Shown piece by piece: positions 9,640-17,080 of a stretch of DNA of 20,190 nucleotides. This DNA is from CAVQBP01 sp964448105. Its GTDB lineage: Bacteria; Bacteroidota; Ignavibacteria; Ignavibacteriales; Ignavibacteriaceae. The DNA lies in contig CAYUVK010000093.1 in the NCBI GenBank assembly GCA_964448105.1, positions 1-20,190 on the forward strand, in the 5' to 3' direction. Both the position numbers and the translations under genes were made by a program. Positions within the stretch are counted from its first letter, which is position 1. The number at the start of each line of letters is the position of its first letter. The notes below the pieces were generated by a model that was not told where the DNA came from, made no database searches, and saw only the letters and a list, made by a program, of their open reading frames with translations.

Positions 9640-9914
9640 CAAAAGTTTCTAACTGGAACTACCTATACCATATCTCTGTTGCAATCGCGCTCTAACAATC
9701 AGCTTATTTTCTTATTTATTTTGTGAAAATGGTTTTTGAAGCGGGGCAGTTCCAATCAAAAAGTGAGGTTTTTGTTAAGGCATCAAATAAAAGCCCTGCT
9801 GTGATAACCGTGGCAGAAATATTAACAATATCAACTAATTTTATATTATTTGTTCATATGTTACGTTGTGTTATCTAAGCACAACCTTTTTATAACTTAT
9901 AAAAGGAGATCACC
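9640..9914. other. Intergenic region with gene remnant and strong RBS for the next gene
   Basis: No intact gene of normal size. It contains the possible HPr-like remnant (9729-9878), and AAAAGGAGATCACC directly before the ATG at 9915 is a strong ribosome binding site. I saw no convincing terminator for the large fusion gene. Confidence 0.5.
9729..9878 (+). pseudogene. Possible decayed HPr-like (PTS phosphocarrier) fragment
   Basis: A 49-codon reading frame (upstream in-frame codons are also open) contains VKMVFEAGQFQSKSEVFVKA followed by NKS-AV-ILTIS. In HPr proteins the helix after the phospho-histidine reads like RPAxxVxxAxxFxSxVxV and is followed by VNxKSIxxVLTL. The order and spacing of these weak matches fit, but the phospho-histidine segment and the end of the domain are absent, and no ribosome binding site is evident. 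It may be a remnant, or chance similarity. Confidence 0.25.
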
Positions 9915-10173
9915 ATGAGCTTAGCTGAATCCTTCGCTCAAAATAGTTTCGCCCACTTTATTAACTCTCCTGCCGGTCGCGTTGTGCGCATTCTTGCTGG
10001 TCTTGTTCTCATCGTATGGGGGGTATACCCAACTTACGGACATCTTAGGCATCATTCTCATAGTGATTGGCTTGGTCCCATTATCGGCTGGTCTCTTCAA
10101 CCTTTGTTTGATCAGTGCGTTATTGGGAGGTCCAATAAGTGGTCCAGAGGTTATGAAGATCAAACCTCAATAG
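9915..10173 (+). pseudogene. DUF2892/YgaP-like small inner-membrane protein, frameshifted at a G-run
   Basis: The start at 9915 follows AGGAGAT. Frame one reads MSLAESFAQNSFAHFINSPA then GRVVRILAGLVLIVWG. At a run of six G (10018-10023) similarity jumps to the next frame: GYTQLTDILGIILIVIGLVP, then LSAGLFNLCLISALLGG, to a TAG at 10173. With five G the frames join into an 85-residue protein holding two hydrophobic helices, R-x-x-AG and G-L-x-P-L-x-AG-x-x-N-x-C, which is the DUF2892 pattern of the YgaP-like membrane domain. The function of stand-alone members is poorly known; some are linked to sulfur handling through a fused rhodanese, absent here. The break is either one inserted G in the genome or a homopolymer sequencing error. 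The codon pattern on both sides looks normal, favouring a recent or artefactual event. Confidence 0.75.
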
Positions 10174-10257
10174 CGCAGCGTTCCAATAATCATTGTTATA
10201 AATATTGGTTTTTACTTTGTGGGAAAAGAAATTAAGAAGAGGAAAGCTTTAAAATAA
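10174..10257 (+). other. Open stretch after the TAG, membrane-helix-like, no start codon
   Basis: In frame with the end of the DUF2892-like gene, 27 codons after its TAG stay open to a TAA at 10255. They read like one hydrophobic helix (VPIIIVINIGFYFVG) followed by a basic tail (KEIKKRKALK). There is no usable start codon or ribosome binding site before it. It could be the tail of a decayed membrane-protein gene, or chance. Confidence 0.2.
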
Positions 10258-10260
10258 AGA

Positions 10261-10304
10261 TGGATGGCTTTATTCAGGTTTTTAACCTTAATACTTGCCA
10301 TCCA
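10261..10304. terminator. Stem-loop after the DUF2892-like gene
   Basis: TGGATGGC (10261-10268) pairs perfectly with GCCATCCA (10297-10304), and a smaller inner hairpin AGGTT/AACCT (10276-10288) lies in the loop. It sits 88 bases after the gene's stop and before the next gene. There is no T-tract after it, so it is not a textbook intrinsic terminator. It may instead serve as an RNA 3' end or be a decayed element. Confidence 0.35.
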
Positions 10305-10445
10305 CTCAAATTCTAACAATTTACCCCAAAAATGTTAAAACCGGAAGTTTATTACAACAACCACTTTAAAAATACAAAATGACTTGTCAGAGTCAATAAG
10401 AAACAAAAATAAATATCTAAAACAATATTACAATTTGATGAAAAA

Positions 10446-11077
10446 ATGAAGAAACCAGTTTTTGAGGAAATATTAGAAGTATATAAAAGAAAAAATTATA
10501 ATATTTTCGATAACGGAATCCCCATCAATCTTAACATTGGCGGCATAAGAACCAATGATATGAATCCGAATAAATTCAACGATTGGATTTACTGCTTCTA
10601 CAAAGATGAATCCGGAAAACAGAAATTTCACTGCTGGCCGGCTGCAACTGATCCGGGACTTTATTATCTGCGATTTCCATTTCAGCCAGAGGCTGATCAG
10701 CCTTTGGCTGAATATAAAAAGGGACTGCTATTCTTGCACCGGGACAATATCTTGGATGCTGGAGGTTAGGGATGCACAAAGGGAAATATAAAGCTTTGGT
10801 CCAAACCGGTAATGTCAAAGTTTATAGGGATGCTAATAGAGATGACAAATATGATTATACAGAATCATCAGCTGAATGTGGATTGTTCGGGATTAATATT
10901 CACAGGACTTCGAAATGGGGAATCGTGAATTATATAAATAAGTTTTCTGCAGGGTGTCAGGTGTTTAAGGACCCGGGGGATTTTGGGGAGTTGATGGAGG
11001 TGTGTGAGAAGGCGTTGGAGTATTTTGAGAATAGGTTTAGTTATGGTTTGATTGGGGAGATGGATTTTCAGTGGTAA
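10446..11077 (+). pseudogene. SAGCQ-motif protein (possibly L,D-transpeptidase-like), interrupted by palindrome and frameshift
   Basis: Frame one runs from ATG 10446 (MKKPVFEEILEVYKRKNYNI, then SLxIGG-type and FNDWIYCFYKDESG, then CWPAATDPGLYYL) to a stop at 10767. A second frame reads from 10718 (KGTAILAPGQYLGCWRLG) through the in-frame ATG at 10772 to the stop at 11077, with FGINIHRTSK and KFSAGCQVF. Both halves resemble one family of about 200 residues that I recall from Bacteroidota genomes and phages. The IHR...SAGCQ pair resembles the HG...SHGC catalytic signature of YkuD L,D-transpeptidases, which is inference. The interruption coincides with a palindrome at 10681-10712. One extra A in the A-run at 10716-10720 would join the frames into about 210 residues with a 10-residue insert. 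No signal peptide is seen. A decayed relative lies near 16950-17035. Confidence 0.7.
10681..10712. repeat. 32-bp near-perfect palindromic element inserted in a gene
   Basis: The 32 bases are a palindrome centred on TGATCA with one mismatched pair (10689/10704). Each half is made of TTCAGCCA and AGGCTGA. It interrupts the SAGCQ-family gene between GLYYL and KGTAIL, where relatives have only a few residues. The element is open in the host frame (reads roughly FQPEADQPLAEY). I recall similar palindromes of the GGCGGA/TCCGCC type dispersed in Bacteroidota and Ignavibacteria genomes. Only one copy is visible in this window. Confidence 0.65.
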
Positions 11078-11402
11078 AGAGAATCATAATTCAGAACCAT
11101 AAGGGAAGAACATAATCATGAAGATTATTTATCAAATAATTAAAGTTTTAGGATTCATTTTTAGGAAACATTAGCATTCCAATTAGTAAGACAAAAATAA
11201 GGCATTATCACATTAAGACAGTATAAAAATATGTATTTATAAAAATTTGGATGTCCGAACAATCTTAGAAAAGTACTATCCAAGTTAAATTTTGCCTGAT
11301 TTTAATATACGGTACAATGCATAGATTAAAAATATTTTTGGAGTTCTAAATATAAATCAAATAATTCAACTGATTTTTTATCAGCAGCTAAAAATAATTA
11401 TT
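11078..11402. other. Intergenic region between convergent genes
   Basis: AT-rich region between the SAGCQ gene (plus) and the Nudix-like gene (minus). I found no gene beyond an 18-codon ORF at 11118-11174 that I do not trust. It holds the small palindrome CTGATTTTTTATCAG (11370-11384), repeated at 16754-16768, and the perfect palindrome AAAATAATTATTTT (11391-11404) overlapping the Nudix gene's stop. Either could help end transcription, but no typical GC stem plus T-tract is present. Confidence 0.4.
11370..11384. repeat. 15-bp palindromic repeat, copy 1
   Basis: CTGATTTTTTATCAG, 5-bp arms around a T-rich centre. An identical 15-mer lies at 16754-16768, beyond the other end of the HTH/STAND/Nudix module, so the two copies bracket it. 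Its simplicity and AT richness keep confidence low. Confidence 0.35.
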
Positions 11403-12236
11403 TTAAATGAAGCGTTGATATTTAGGATGGTCGATCTCATCCAAAACAGCCAGTACGTTTCCATCAAGCTGATGTTCCTTAAATCGAATTAATCCACTAA
11501 GTTCGTCTATAGAAATTGAACGATAAATTTCTTTCAAATCATCCAGGTCTACAGCAAGGATAGCATTGGCTCTGCCCTTCCCTCCTTGCCGGACATCTTC
11601 CCATGCCATTTTTTGAAGATCCTTGTCTGAATATTGTCTACCGTTGATCAAAATCAACTTAATAATTTCAGAAGAATTAATTATAGCTTCGTATATATAA
11701 TAAATCCTTACAGTAGGAAGACCTTTAGCATTTACATTTTCTGTCTCATTCGGTAAATTTTCAACTATCATCCCATTTGGTTTCAAATAATAATCGTTTG
11801 GAGTAACCATTATACCAAGACTATCCTCAAATTCCTCTTCCAGTTCACGTTCAGGACCGGGATCAAGAATTCCATTTCCTATTTTCTCCATATGCGCTTT
11901 GCAGATTTCTTTTATTTTTTCCCAGTGCTTAGGGTTTATCAGAATGCGGAAGTCACGCTCCTGGTAAGACCGCTCACTATCATAGTGAAAATTTCCTATA
12001 ACCTTTTTCAAAGCATCAGGATTTTTAAGCCGTGCGCCGCCGCCGAAAGGTTTTGCTTTCACAATTACTTCTGACTTCACTTCATCTTTATGCATTGTTG
12101 CAATACGCTCAAGTGCAAGCATTGTCTTTCCGTTTTCCGGATTTGTGAACATCACGCTTACGAGTGCAGCAACGCTGACCCGCTGACTTAATTCTTCCGC
12201 TGGTCCTATTCCAAACCTGCTATGGTCAGGTTTCAT
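11403..12236 (-). CDS. Nudix-like hydrolase domain protein with atypical Nudix box
   Basis: This 277-residue cytoplasmic protein has no signal peptide or membrane helix. GGAGC precedes the ATG. A Nudix-like core is suggested by the early beta strand VSVAALVSVMF, by KAKPFGGGARL (about 61-70) and by PERELEEEFEDSLGI (128-142), which resembles the Nudix box REUxEExGU. Four extra residues appear to lie before the glycine, and the glycine-rich part is followed by about 55 residues before the box, so the loop is longer than usual. A strand-rich segment LPTVRIYYIYEAII follows, as in Nudix folds. Family members cleave nucleoside diphosphate-X compounds using Mg bound by the box glutamates (here Glu131, 133-135). 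The gene starts 101 bases after the STAND gene on the same strand, so it is probably a partner in the same module. Substrate is unknown. Confidence 0.6.
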   Translation of the reverse strand: MKPDHSRFGIGPAEELSQRVSVAALVSVMFTNPENGKTMLALERIATMHKDEVKSEVIVKAKPFGGGARLKNPDALKKVIGNFHYDSERSYQERDFRILINPKHWEKIKEICKAHMEKIGNGILDPGPERELEEEFEDSLGIMVTPNDYYLKPNGMIVENLPNETENVNAKGLPTVRIYYIYEAIINSSEIIKLILINGRQYSDKDLQKMAWEDVRQGGKGRANAILAVDLDDLKEIYRSISIDELSGLIRFKEHQLDGNVLAVLDEIDHPKYQRFI

Positions 12237-12301
12237 AAAAGCTCCGTTATAAAATTCAGTAAGTAAACATGAATAACTCTAAATAATTATTAATGTTTCC
12301 A

Positions 12302-12321
12302 CAGGACACATAAGTATCCTG
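12302..12321. repeat. Hairpin between STAND and Nudix genes
   Basis: CAGGACAC (12302-12309) and GTATCCTG (12314-12321) form an 8-bp stem with one G-T type mismatch around ATAA. It lies just after the STAND stop at 12338 (reading leftwards) and before the Nudix start. No T-tract follows. It could attenuate or protect the transcript between the two genes. Confidence 0.35.
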
Positions 12322-12337
12322 GCAGACAAGTAGGTTT

Positions 12338-15300
12338 TTATGCGTGTTCAGCCAGAACATTCTTTACTTCAATCAGATCGGCTATTGCAAAACCCTCTGT
12401 GAATTTTTCATAAGCCCGGCTTAGTGTCTCCCGGCCCAGTTGGGCTTTACTTGTATTCTGCCATAAACGGTTCAGGCTCATTGAGGCTCTCAGTTCAAGC
12501 ATAATTGTTTGCTGTTTCCTGGTAAACTCAATGGCTTTCAGGAATAAAGATTCCGCTTCATTTATGTTTTCATCCGAAACCATAAGAAGAATTTCTCCTT
12601 TAAGCCTGTAAAATTCAGCCGCAACGGGATTGCCTGATTCCTTTCCAATAATCTCCAGTGCTTCTTCAATAAGGATTAATCCTTCTCGGGGTTTTCCGGC
12701 CTGAATGTACGTTCCAGCCCTGAGTGAAAGAAGCAGCGGCCAGAATACCGGGGGAGTTTTCAATTCAGTATACATATTGATACCATTCTCTATTTCCATA
12801 AGACCCTTCTCTGTCTGACCCAGCCCAACAAGTGAAGCACCATGAAGAGATAAAGCCACAGCTTTCCAGATCGGGAAATCATGTTTCTCACTGATTTCTA
12901 TAACAGCCAGGGCACTCTTCTCCACAATTTCTATCTCCTGCCTCCACAGATGAAGCAGGCCGGTATGAAACAGCGCATATGCCGCACTAAACGGGTGATT
13001 TATTTTATTTGCCAGTTTAACAGCCTCATCTGCAAGGTTAAGTGAACGGTCAGGGAAGCCGAGCATCCACAGGCACAAGGCAGAGGTGGTATAAGAGATT
13101 ACACCGGGATTATTACCGAACCGGAACTTAATAGGATTATACAGATTAGGTTTATAATCAGCAATAGCTTTCTCAAGGTGTTCCATGCCCGGACCTAGAC
13201 TTCCGGAAAAGACAAGACTGTAACCCAGCACCAGGTGACCCTCAATTCTTATACTAAGGTTATTCATCTGCCCGGCAAGATTCAGGATCTGTTCGCCAAG
13301 ATGAGCGCTTTTCCCGAAGCTGCCTATATATACATAAAAACTGGCCAAGGCTCTTAAAACAGGAAATGACTGAGGAATCTCTCCGTACTTCTGACAAAGA
13401 TCAAGAGCGCGGTTATAAGCTTCCTCAACCTCCGGTATGCAGCCTTTGATAGCCATCAACACACGGGCAAGGCTCATCTGCAGCATGATTTCCTGCTGAG
13501 CACGCTCCGGTGTAGAAGGAGTAGAAGAAAAGACGTTCAGCAAATCGTTAGTAAGCTCAACAGTATAATGGAACCATCCACGTGCATCATAGAGCAGCCA
13601 CAGGCAGTCGGTTAATTTTTGCAGCTGTTCAAGATCTCCTTTTTCTACCCAGTATTTCCAAGCAGCACGCATGTTCCCGATTTCAGATTCGAATTCAATT
13701 AATGCTGTATCCCGTTCATTACCGGTCAGACGCTTCCATTGAAGCTGTGAAAAATCAGCGAAGTATACGGCGTGCATATGAAAGGCAGTGTTATGGAATT
13801 CGGAAACTTCTTCCAATCGTTCCGATGCATATTCCCTTATCGTCTCCAGCATCATTAGTCGTTGTTTTCCATTGTTCTGATCTATCCGTCGGACCAGGCT
13901 TTTATCCACAAGGGAAGATAATAAATCTATAATATCTGATTTCATCTTATCCATCTGCTTTATACTTCCTGCTACTGCTTCAACTTCCTCGAAAGTGCAG
14001 TCGGGAAATACCGAGAGTAAGGCAAACAACTTCTGTTCTTCAGTATCAAGCATCTCATAACTCCAGTCAATAGTATCACGCAGAGTCTGCTGTCTTGCAG
14101 GAAGATCACGTGCCCCTCCTTTAAGAAGTTTCAGCCGGCTTCCCATTCGTTTAAGCAATGCATCAGGGGAAAACATACTGATGCGGGCGGCAGCCAGTTC
14201 AATCGCAAGAGGCAATCCGTCCAGCCGGGAACAGATTTCCGCGACTGCAGGTATGTTTTCTTTTGTAATTTCAAAATCAGGTCTCACTGCCAGGGCACGT
14301 TCGATAAAAAATTGAACAGATTCGTATTTCGTTATTTGTTCGATAGATTGTTTTGTGAAATCAGCGCCGGGGAGTGCAAGAGGAGGAACAGGAAAAATCT
14401 GCTCGCCACGTAAGTGCAGAGCTTCCCGGGTTGTCACCACAAACTTCAACAGGGGACAGCTGCCGAGCAATTCTCCTACCTCAGGAGCGGCAGAGGTTAA
14501 CTGCTCAAAGTTATCGAGGAGAATTAACATCTTCCTGTAACGCATATATTTTTTAAGCTCATCGAGAAGAAACTGATCGCTTGTTTCCCTCAGCCCGATA
14601 ATCCGTACAATACTAGAGAAAAGGGATTCGGGGTCCCGGGCAGAGGACAGATCGACAAAGAAAACCCCATCGCTGAAACTATCCATAAGTTGAGTAACTA
14701 CCTGCAGCCCAAGGCGTGTTTTCCCTGTACCGCCGGGTCCGGTCAAAGTAAGTAAACGGACATCTTCACGCTGCAGTAATTCAGTGGTTAACTCAAGTTC
14801 TTTACTGCGCCCGATGAACGGGGTGATCCGGGCAGGCAGGTTGTTTTGGATCCCGGTTGCATGTACTTTAATATTTTTATCAGTCTGACATATCTCTCCC
14901 GGCCGACTGACGATATCGATGTTTTTTACTTCAACTGGCAACGGCACACCGAACACCGAGTGATAGCGCTTTAAATGAGAGGCGGCGAAGATAAGTCCTG
15001 CAAGACGTTCCTGTTCAGAGATAATCGCCTTATTACAATAGTTTAATCCGGCACTTACAGCAGCCAGCCAGTATTGTCCCCACAGATCGTCTGACAAACT
15101 TAAATGACTCGCCTGCACCCAATCACCAAAGACACTTCTTCCGTTATTAACTACAGCGCAAGCACCTGCTAACTCGATCGGAACCCGGTGCGGATCGACA
15201 ATATCCTGTTCTGAAAAACGGGTGACCAGGTCAATCCATTTCGGCAAAGAGGTCCGTGTTAATTCGCGCACCAGGTAGGACATTTCAAGGTAACAGTTAT

Positions 15301-16111
15301 CGTACAACAGGGGCATCTCAGCTTTGAAAAGGGCAAAGTCGATTAGATAATATCCCCTCAGCTCGGTATCATTCCCGTTAAACTTTGCAAGTATGTTGCC
15401 TATGTTCAAGTCACCGTGCTGAAAACCTGTAATAATATCTATAGGTCTTACAGTACCCCACAGCTCACTCTTCCGTGCATAAACCAGCGGATTGGGAAAA
15501 ACATTACCCTGAACAAGCAGACCTGCGGTATCCTGATGAACCCTGCAGTTATCTTCTAGGAAACTTTCAATATTCCCGCCGGGCTTAAGACGGTAGCCAA
15601 GCCAGGAAGAAAGAACTTTCTGAGGATGCACTGCCTGTTTAAAAGCCGGATTCGCATTCCATCCAGACAGTAAGATTTCACTAGTTGTGCTGAAAAGCTT
15701 TTCAAGTTTATTTTGCTGTTGATAACTGGCAAGAGGTCTGTAGTTATGCAGTGACTGACCCGCAATGTTATAAAATATCGCAATGGAATTCTCAAGCTCA
15801 ATCCTTTCAAATGCTAAATCGGCGATATGATTTTTTGCAAATTCAGCAGGGGCCTGATCCACAGCAGTACGATGCCTTTCAAGCTCATCCATCCCGGCTT
15901 TTGAACTTTTATGATCAAGCTTAAGCACAAGATGCTGCACCTGGTTTGAATTGAGCATAGATACGCTGACAAGGAACAGGTTAGCGCCTGTCTGTCCTCC
16001 TTTAAGTTCCTGGAGTAAAGTGACTTTAATGTTTTGTCTCTCCTGCGCCAGGTTGAGGACTTTTTGATACTCAGGTGGAAGAGAGCGGAAATCATCTGCC
16101 AGTTCGGTCAT
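12338..16111 (-). CDS. APH-like kinase - STAND (NB-ARC-like) ATPase - TPR-like fusion protein
   Basis: This protein has 1257 residues, no signal peptide and no membrane helix; AAGGAA precedes the ATG. Residues 1-390 resemble an aminoglycoside-phosphotransferase-type kinase: glycine-rich KGGQTGA (37-43), a candidate ATP-binding lysine (LVLKLD, Lys64), the catalytic loop HGDLNIGN (232-239; Asp234, Asn239) and LIDF (256-259; metal-binding Asp258). A linker leads to a STAND ATPase: PFIGRSKEL (431-439), Walker A GPGGTGKTR (458-466), Walker B MLILLDN (528-534), the TTR sensor (560-562), GLPLAIELAAAR (632-643) and a winged-helix region near 673-702. From about 770 to the end the sequence is helical and repetitive, TPR-like, as in STAND sensors. 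All kinase and ATPase key residues look intact. By STAND logic the TPR part senses a trigger, the ATPase oligomerises and the kinase is the output. The gene is clearly richer in GC than its neighbours, suggesting transfer. Its substrate is unknown. Confidence 0.85.
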   Translation of the reverse strand: MTELADDFRSLPPEYQKVLNLAQERQNIKVTLLQELKGGQTGANLFLVSVSMLNSNQVQHLVLKLDHKSSKAGMDELERHRTAVDQAPAEFAKNHIADLAFERIELENSIAIFYNIAGQSLHNYRPLASYQQQNKLEKLFSTTSEILLSGWNANPAFKQAVHPQKVLSSWLGYRLKPGGNIESFLEDNCRVHQDTAGLLVQGNVFPNPLVYARKSELWGTVRPIDIITGFQHGDLNIGNILAKFNGNDTELRGYYLIDFALFKAEMPLLYDNCYLEMSYLVRELTRTSLPKWIDLVTRFSEQDIVDPHRVPIELAGACAVVNNGRSVFGDWVQASHLSLSDDLWGQYWLAAVSAGLNYCNKAIISEQERLAGLIFAASHLKRYHSVFGVPLPVEVKNIDIVSRPGEICQTDKNIKVHATGIQNNLPARITPFIGRSKELELTTELLQREDVRLLTLTGPGGTGKTRLGLQVVTQLMDSFSDGVFFVDLSSARDPESLFSSIVRIIGLRETSDQFLLDELKKYMRYRKMLILLDNFEQLTSAAPEVGELLGSCPLLKFVVTTREALHLRGEQIFPVPPLALPGADFTKQSIEQITKYESVQFFIERALAVRPDFEITKENIPAVAEICSRLDGLPLAIELAAARISMFSPDALLKRMGSRLKLLKGGARDLPARQQTLRDTIDWSYEMLDTEEQKLFALLSVFPDCTFEEVEAVAGSIKQMDKMKSDIIDLLSSLVDKSLVRRIDQNNGKQRLMMLETIREYASERLEEVSEFHNTAFHMHAVYFADFSQLQWKRLTGNERDTALIEFESEIGNMRAAWKYWVEKGDLEQLQKLTDCLWLLYDARGWFHYTVELTNDLLNVFSSTPSTPERAQQEIMLQMSLARVLMAIKGCIPEVEEAYNRALDLCQKYGEIPQSFPVLRALASFYVYIGSFGKSAHLGEQILNLAGQMNNLSIRIEGHLVLGYSLVFSGSLGPGMEHLEKAIADYKPNLYNPIKFRFGNNPGVISYTTSALCLWMLGFPDRSLNLADEAVKLANKINHPFSAAYALFHTGLLHLWRQEIEIVEKSALAVIEISEKHDFPIWKAVALSLHGASLVGLGQTEKGLMEIENGINMYTELKTPPVFWPLLLSLRAGTYIQAGKPREGLILIEEALEIIGKESGNPVAAEFYRLKGEILLMVSDENINEAESLFLKAIEFTRKQQTIMLELRASMSLNRLWQNTSKAQLGRETLSRAYEKFTEGFAIADLIEVKNVLAEHA

Positions 16112-16482
16112 TCTTTTGTTCCTTACATTTGTGGCAATTTGCTTAGATCATGAAAAGTAGGTTAGTTTCTTAATAATATTTTCTAAGTTTCTTAAAGGTC
16201 TACCATCACCAACTCTTGCGAGAAACTGGTTATCATTCATTCACCACTGTTGCTAAAAATCTCACCATATGTATTATAAGAGAAGAACTCTTATAAAAAG
16301 GTTAACAAACCAGGATTTCTTATTTCAGTCTGAATTATAGAGATTATTTAAAATAGCTACGTTGACGATATAAAGTCATAATGAATAATCTAAAGTTACA
16401 ACATACAAATAGATATGCCCAGCTTAAAGGAATAATCTATACAATTTACCGCAGGATAAAAAATATAATTAATTATTTATAA
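16112..16482. promoter_or_regulatory. Upstream region of the STAND gene
   Basis: AT-rich, with no gene I trust. A 33-codon plus-strand ORF at 16381-16482 has no ribosome binding site. The region should carry the promoter of the STAND-Nudix unit on the minus strand. A perfect 9-bp inverted repeat (16274-16296) lies about 165 bases before the STAND start. Confidence 0.5.
16274..16296. promoter_or_regulatory. Perfect 9-bp inverted repeat, candidate operator upstream of the STAND gene
   Basis: TTATAAGAG (16274-16282) and CTCTTATAA (16288-16296) are exact reverse complements around a 5-base spacer. No T-tract follows on either strand, so a terminator is unlikely. Its place between the HTH gene and the STAND gene makes a repressor site plausible; the HTH protein next door is an obvious but untested candidate binder. 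Confidence 0.4.
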
Positions 16483-16719
16483 CTAAATAGTAGAAAAATG
16501 GATAAAAGTTTTGTCTAGTAGGTAAATTTGTGCGCCCAAACAAGCTGCAGTTTTCCAATGATTCAAACAGAATGCGGAGATACTAAAAAAGTCACAAGTT
16601 TCCTTGAATGATAATAGTTCTTTTTCCTTTTTTGCATTTATTGCCTGCGCAACAGCTTCATGGACTAATTCTTTTAATTCTTCCTTAGATATTGAAATTA
16701 AAATTATTTTGACATACAT
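16483..16719 (-). CDS. Small HTH_17/excisionase-like DNA-binding protein
   Basis: This is a 78-residue ORF. The N-terminus ISKEELKELVHEAVAQAINA (about 9-28) is an amphipathic helix common before HTH_17 domains in Bacteroidota. LLSFKETCDFFSISAFCLNHWK (about 35-56) fits the MerR/excisionase-type helix-turn-helix (L-S-x-K-E-x-x-x-F-x-x-S...LxxWK), and LGAQIYLLDK fits the wing (usually LGxRIYF-x-K). The wing is shorter and odder than usual, and the ribosome binding site is weak, so the gene may be partly decayed. Such proteins act as transcription regulators, or as excisionases of mobile elements. It lies 371 bases upstream of the STAND gene on the same strand, which suggests it belongs to that module as regulator or mobility remnant. 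Confidence 0.5.
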   Translation of the reverse strand: MYVKIILISISKEELKELVHEAVAQAINAKKEKELLSFKETCDFFSISAFCLNHWKTAACLGAQIYLLDKTFIHFSTI

Positions 16720-16753
16720 ATTTTCATTATTTATTGAATAAAAAAGTAACCTG

Positions 16754-16768
16754 CTGATTTTTTATCAG
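16754..16768. repeat. 15-bp palindromic repeat, copy 2
   Basis: CTGATTTTTTATCAG, identical to 11370-11384. Here the flanking bases are CTG on the left, while copy 1 has CAG on the right, so the arms continue as if the copies were mirrored. It lies just upstream of the HTH gene. Confidence 0.35.
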
Positions 16769-16949
16769 TGATCACTTATTTATAGAATATAGTAACCTCA
16801 TTATTTTCTTTGATTTTATTCTTACTATAATTATGACATTTCAAAATGATATTCAACGGAACAGTATGAAGAAATAAAAAAGCTAATATTTTAAAAATCA
16901 AAAAGTCAATTCATTTTCATTTAAACAAAACTTGCTGTTGCGAATAAAT

Positions 16950-17035
16950 AGCCGAACTAAATTCTTTGGAATTAATATTCATGAAGCATAGAAGTGTGAA
17001 TTATATAAAGAGATTTTCAGCTAGTGTCAGGTTAA
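16950..17035 (+). pseudogene. Decayed fragment related to the SAGCQ-motif gene at 10446-11077
   Basis: Three blocks match that gene in the same order and strand: ATTAATATTCA (16971-16981 versus 10892-10902), GTGAATTATATAAA (16996-17009 versus 10925-10938) and GTGTCAGGT (17024-17032 versus 10954-10962). Gaps between them differ by 8 and 1 bases, so the fragment has lost its frame. It covers only the INIHR to SAGCQ part. I saw no matching 5' or 3' portion. Confidence 0.6.
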
Positions 17036-17080
17036 CAATACTAGAAGTTTTCATGTTTTCAGTAAAGTAATTCTTTTTTG

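Noticed and set aside
11118..11174. 18-codon plus-strand ORF MKIIYQIIKVLGFIFRKH
   Set aside because: Too short, AT-rich composition and no recognisable family.
13582..14556. Plus-strand ORFs of 116, 61 and 60 codons
   Set aside because: Antisense shadows of the STAND gene, which has all ATPase motifs on the minus strand.
16381..16482. 33-codon plus-strand ORF
   Set aside because: No ribosome binding site and no family resemblance; likely chance.
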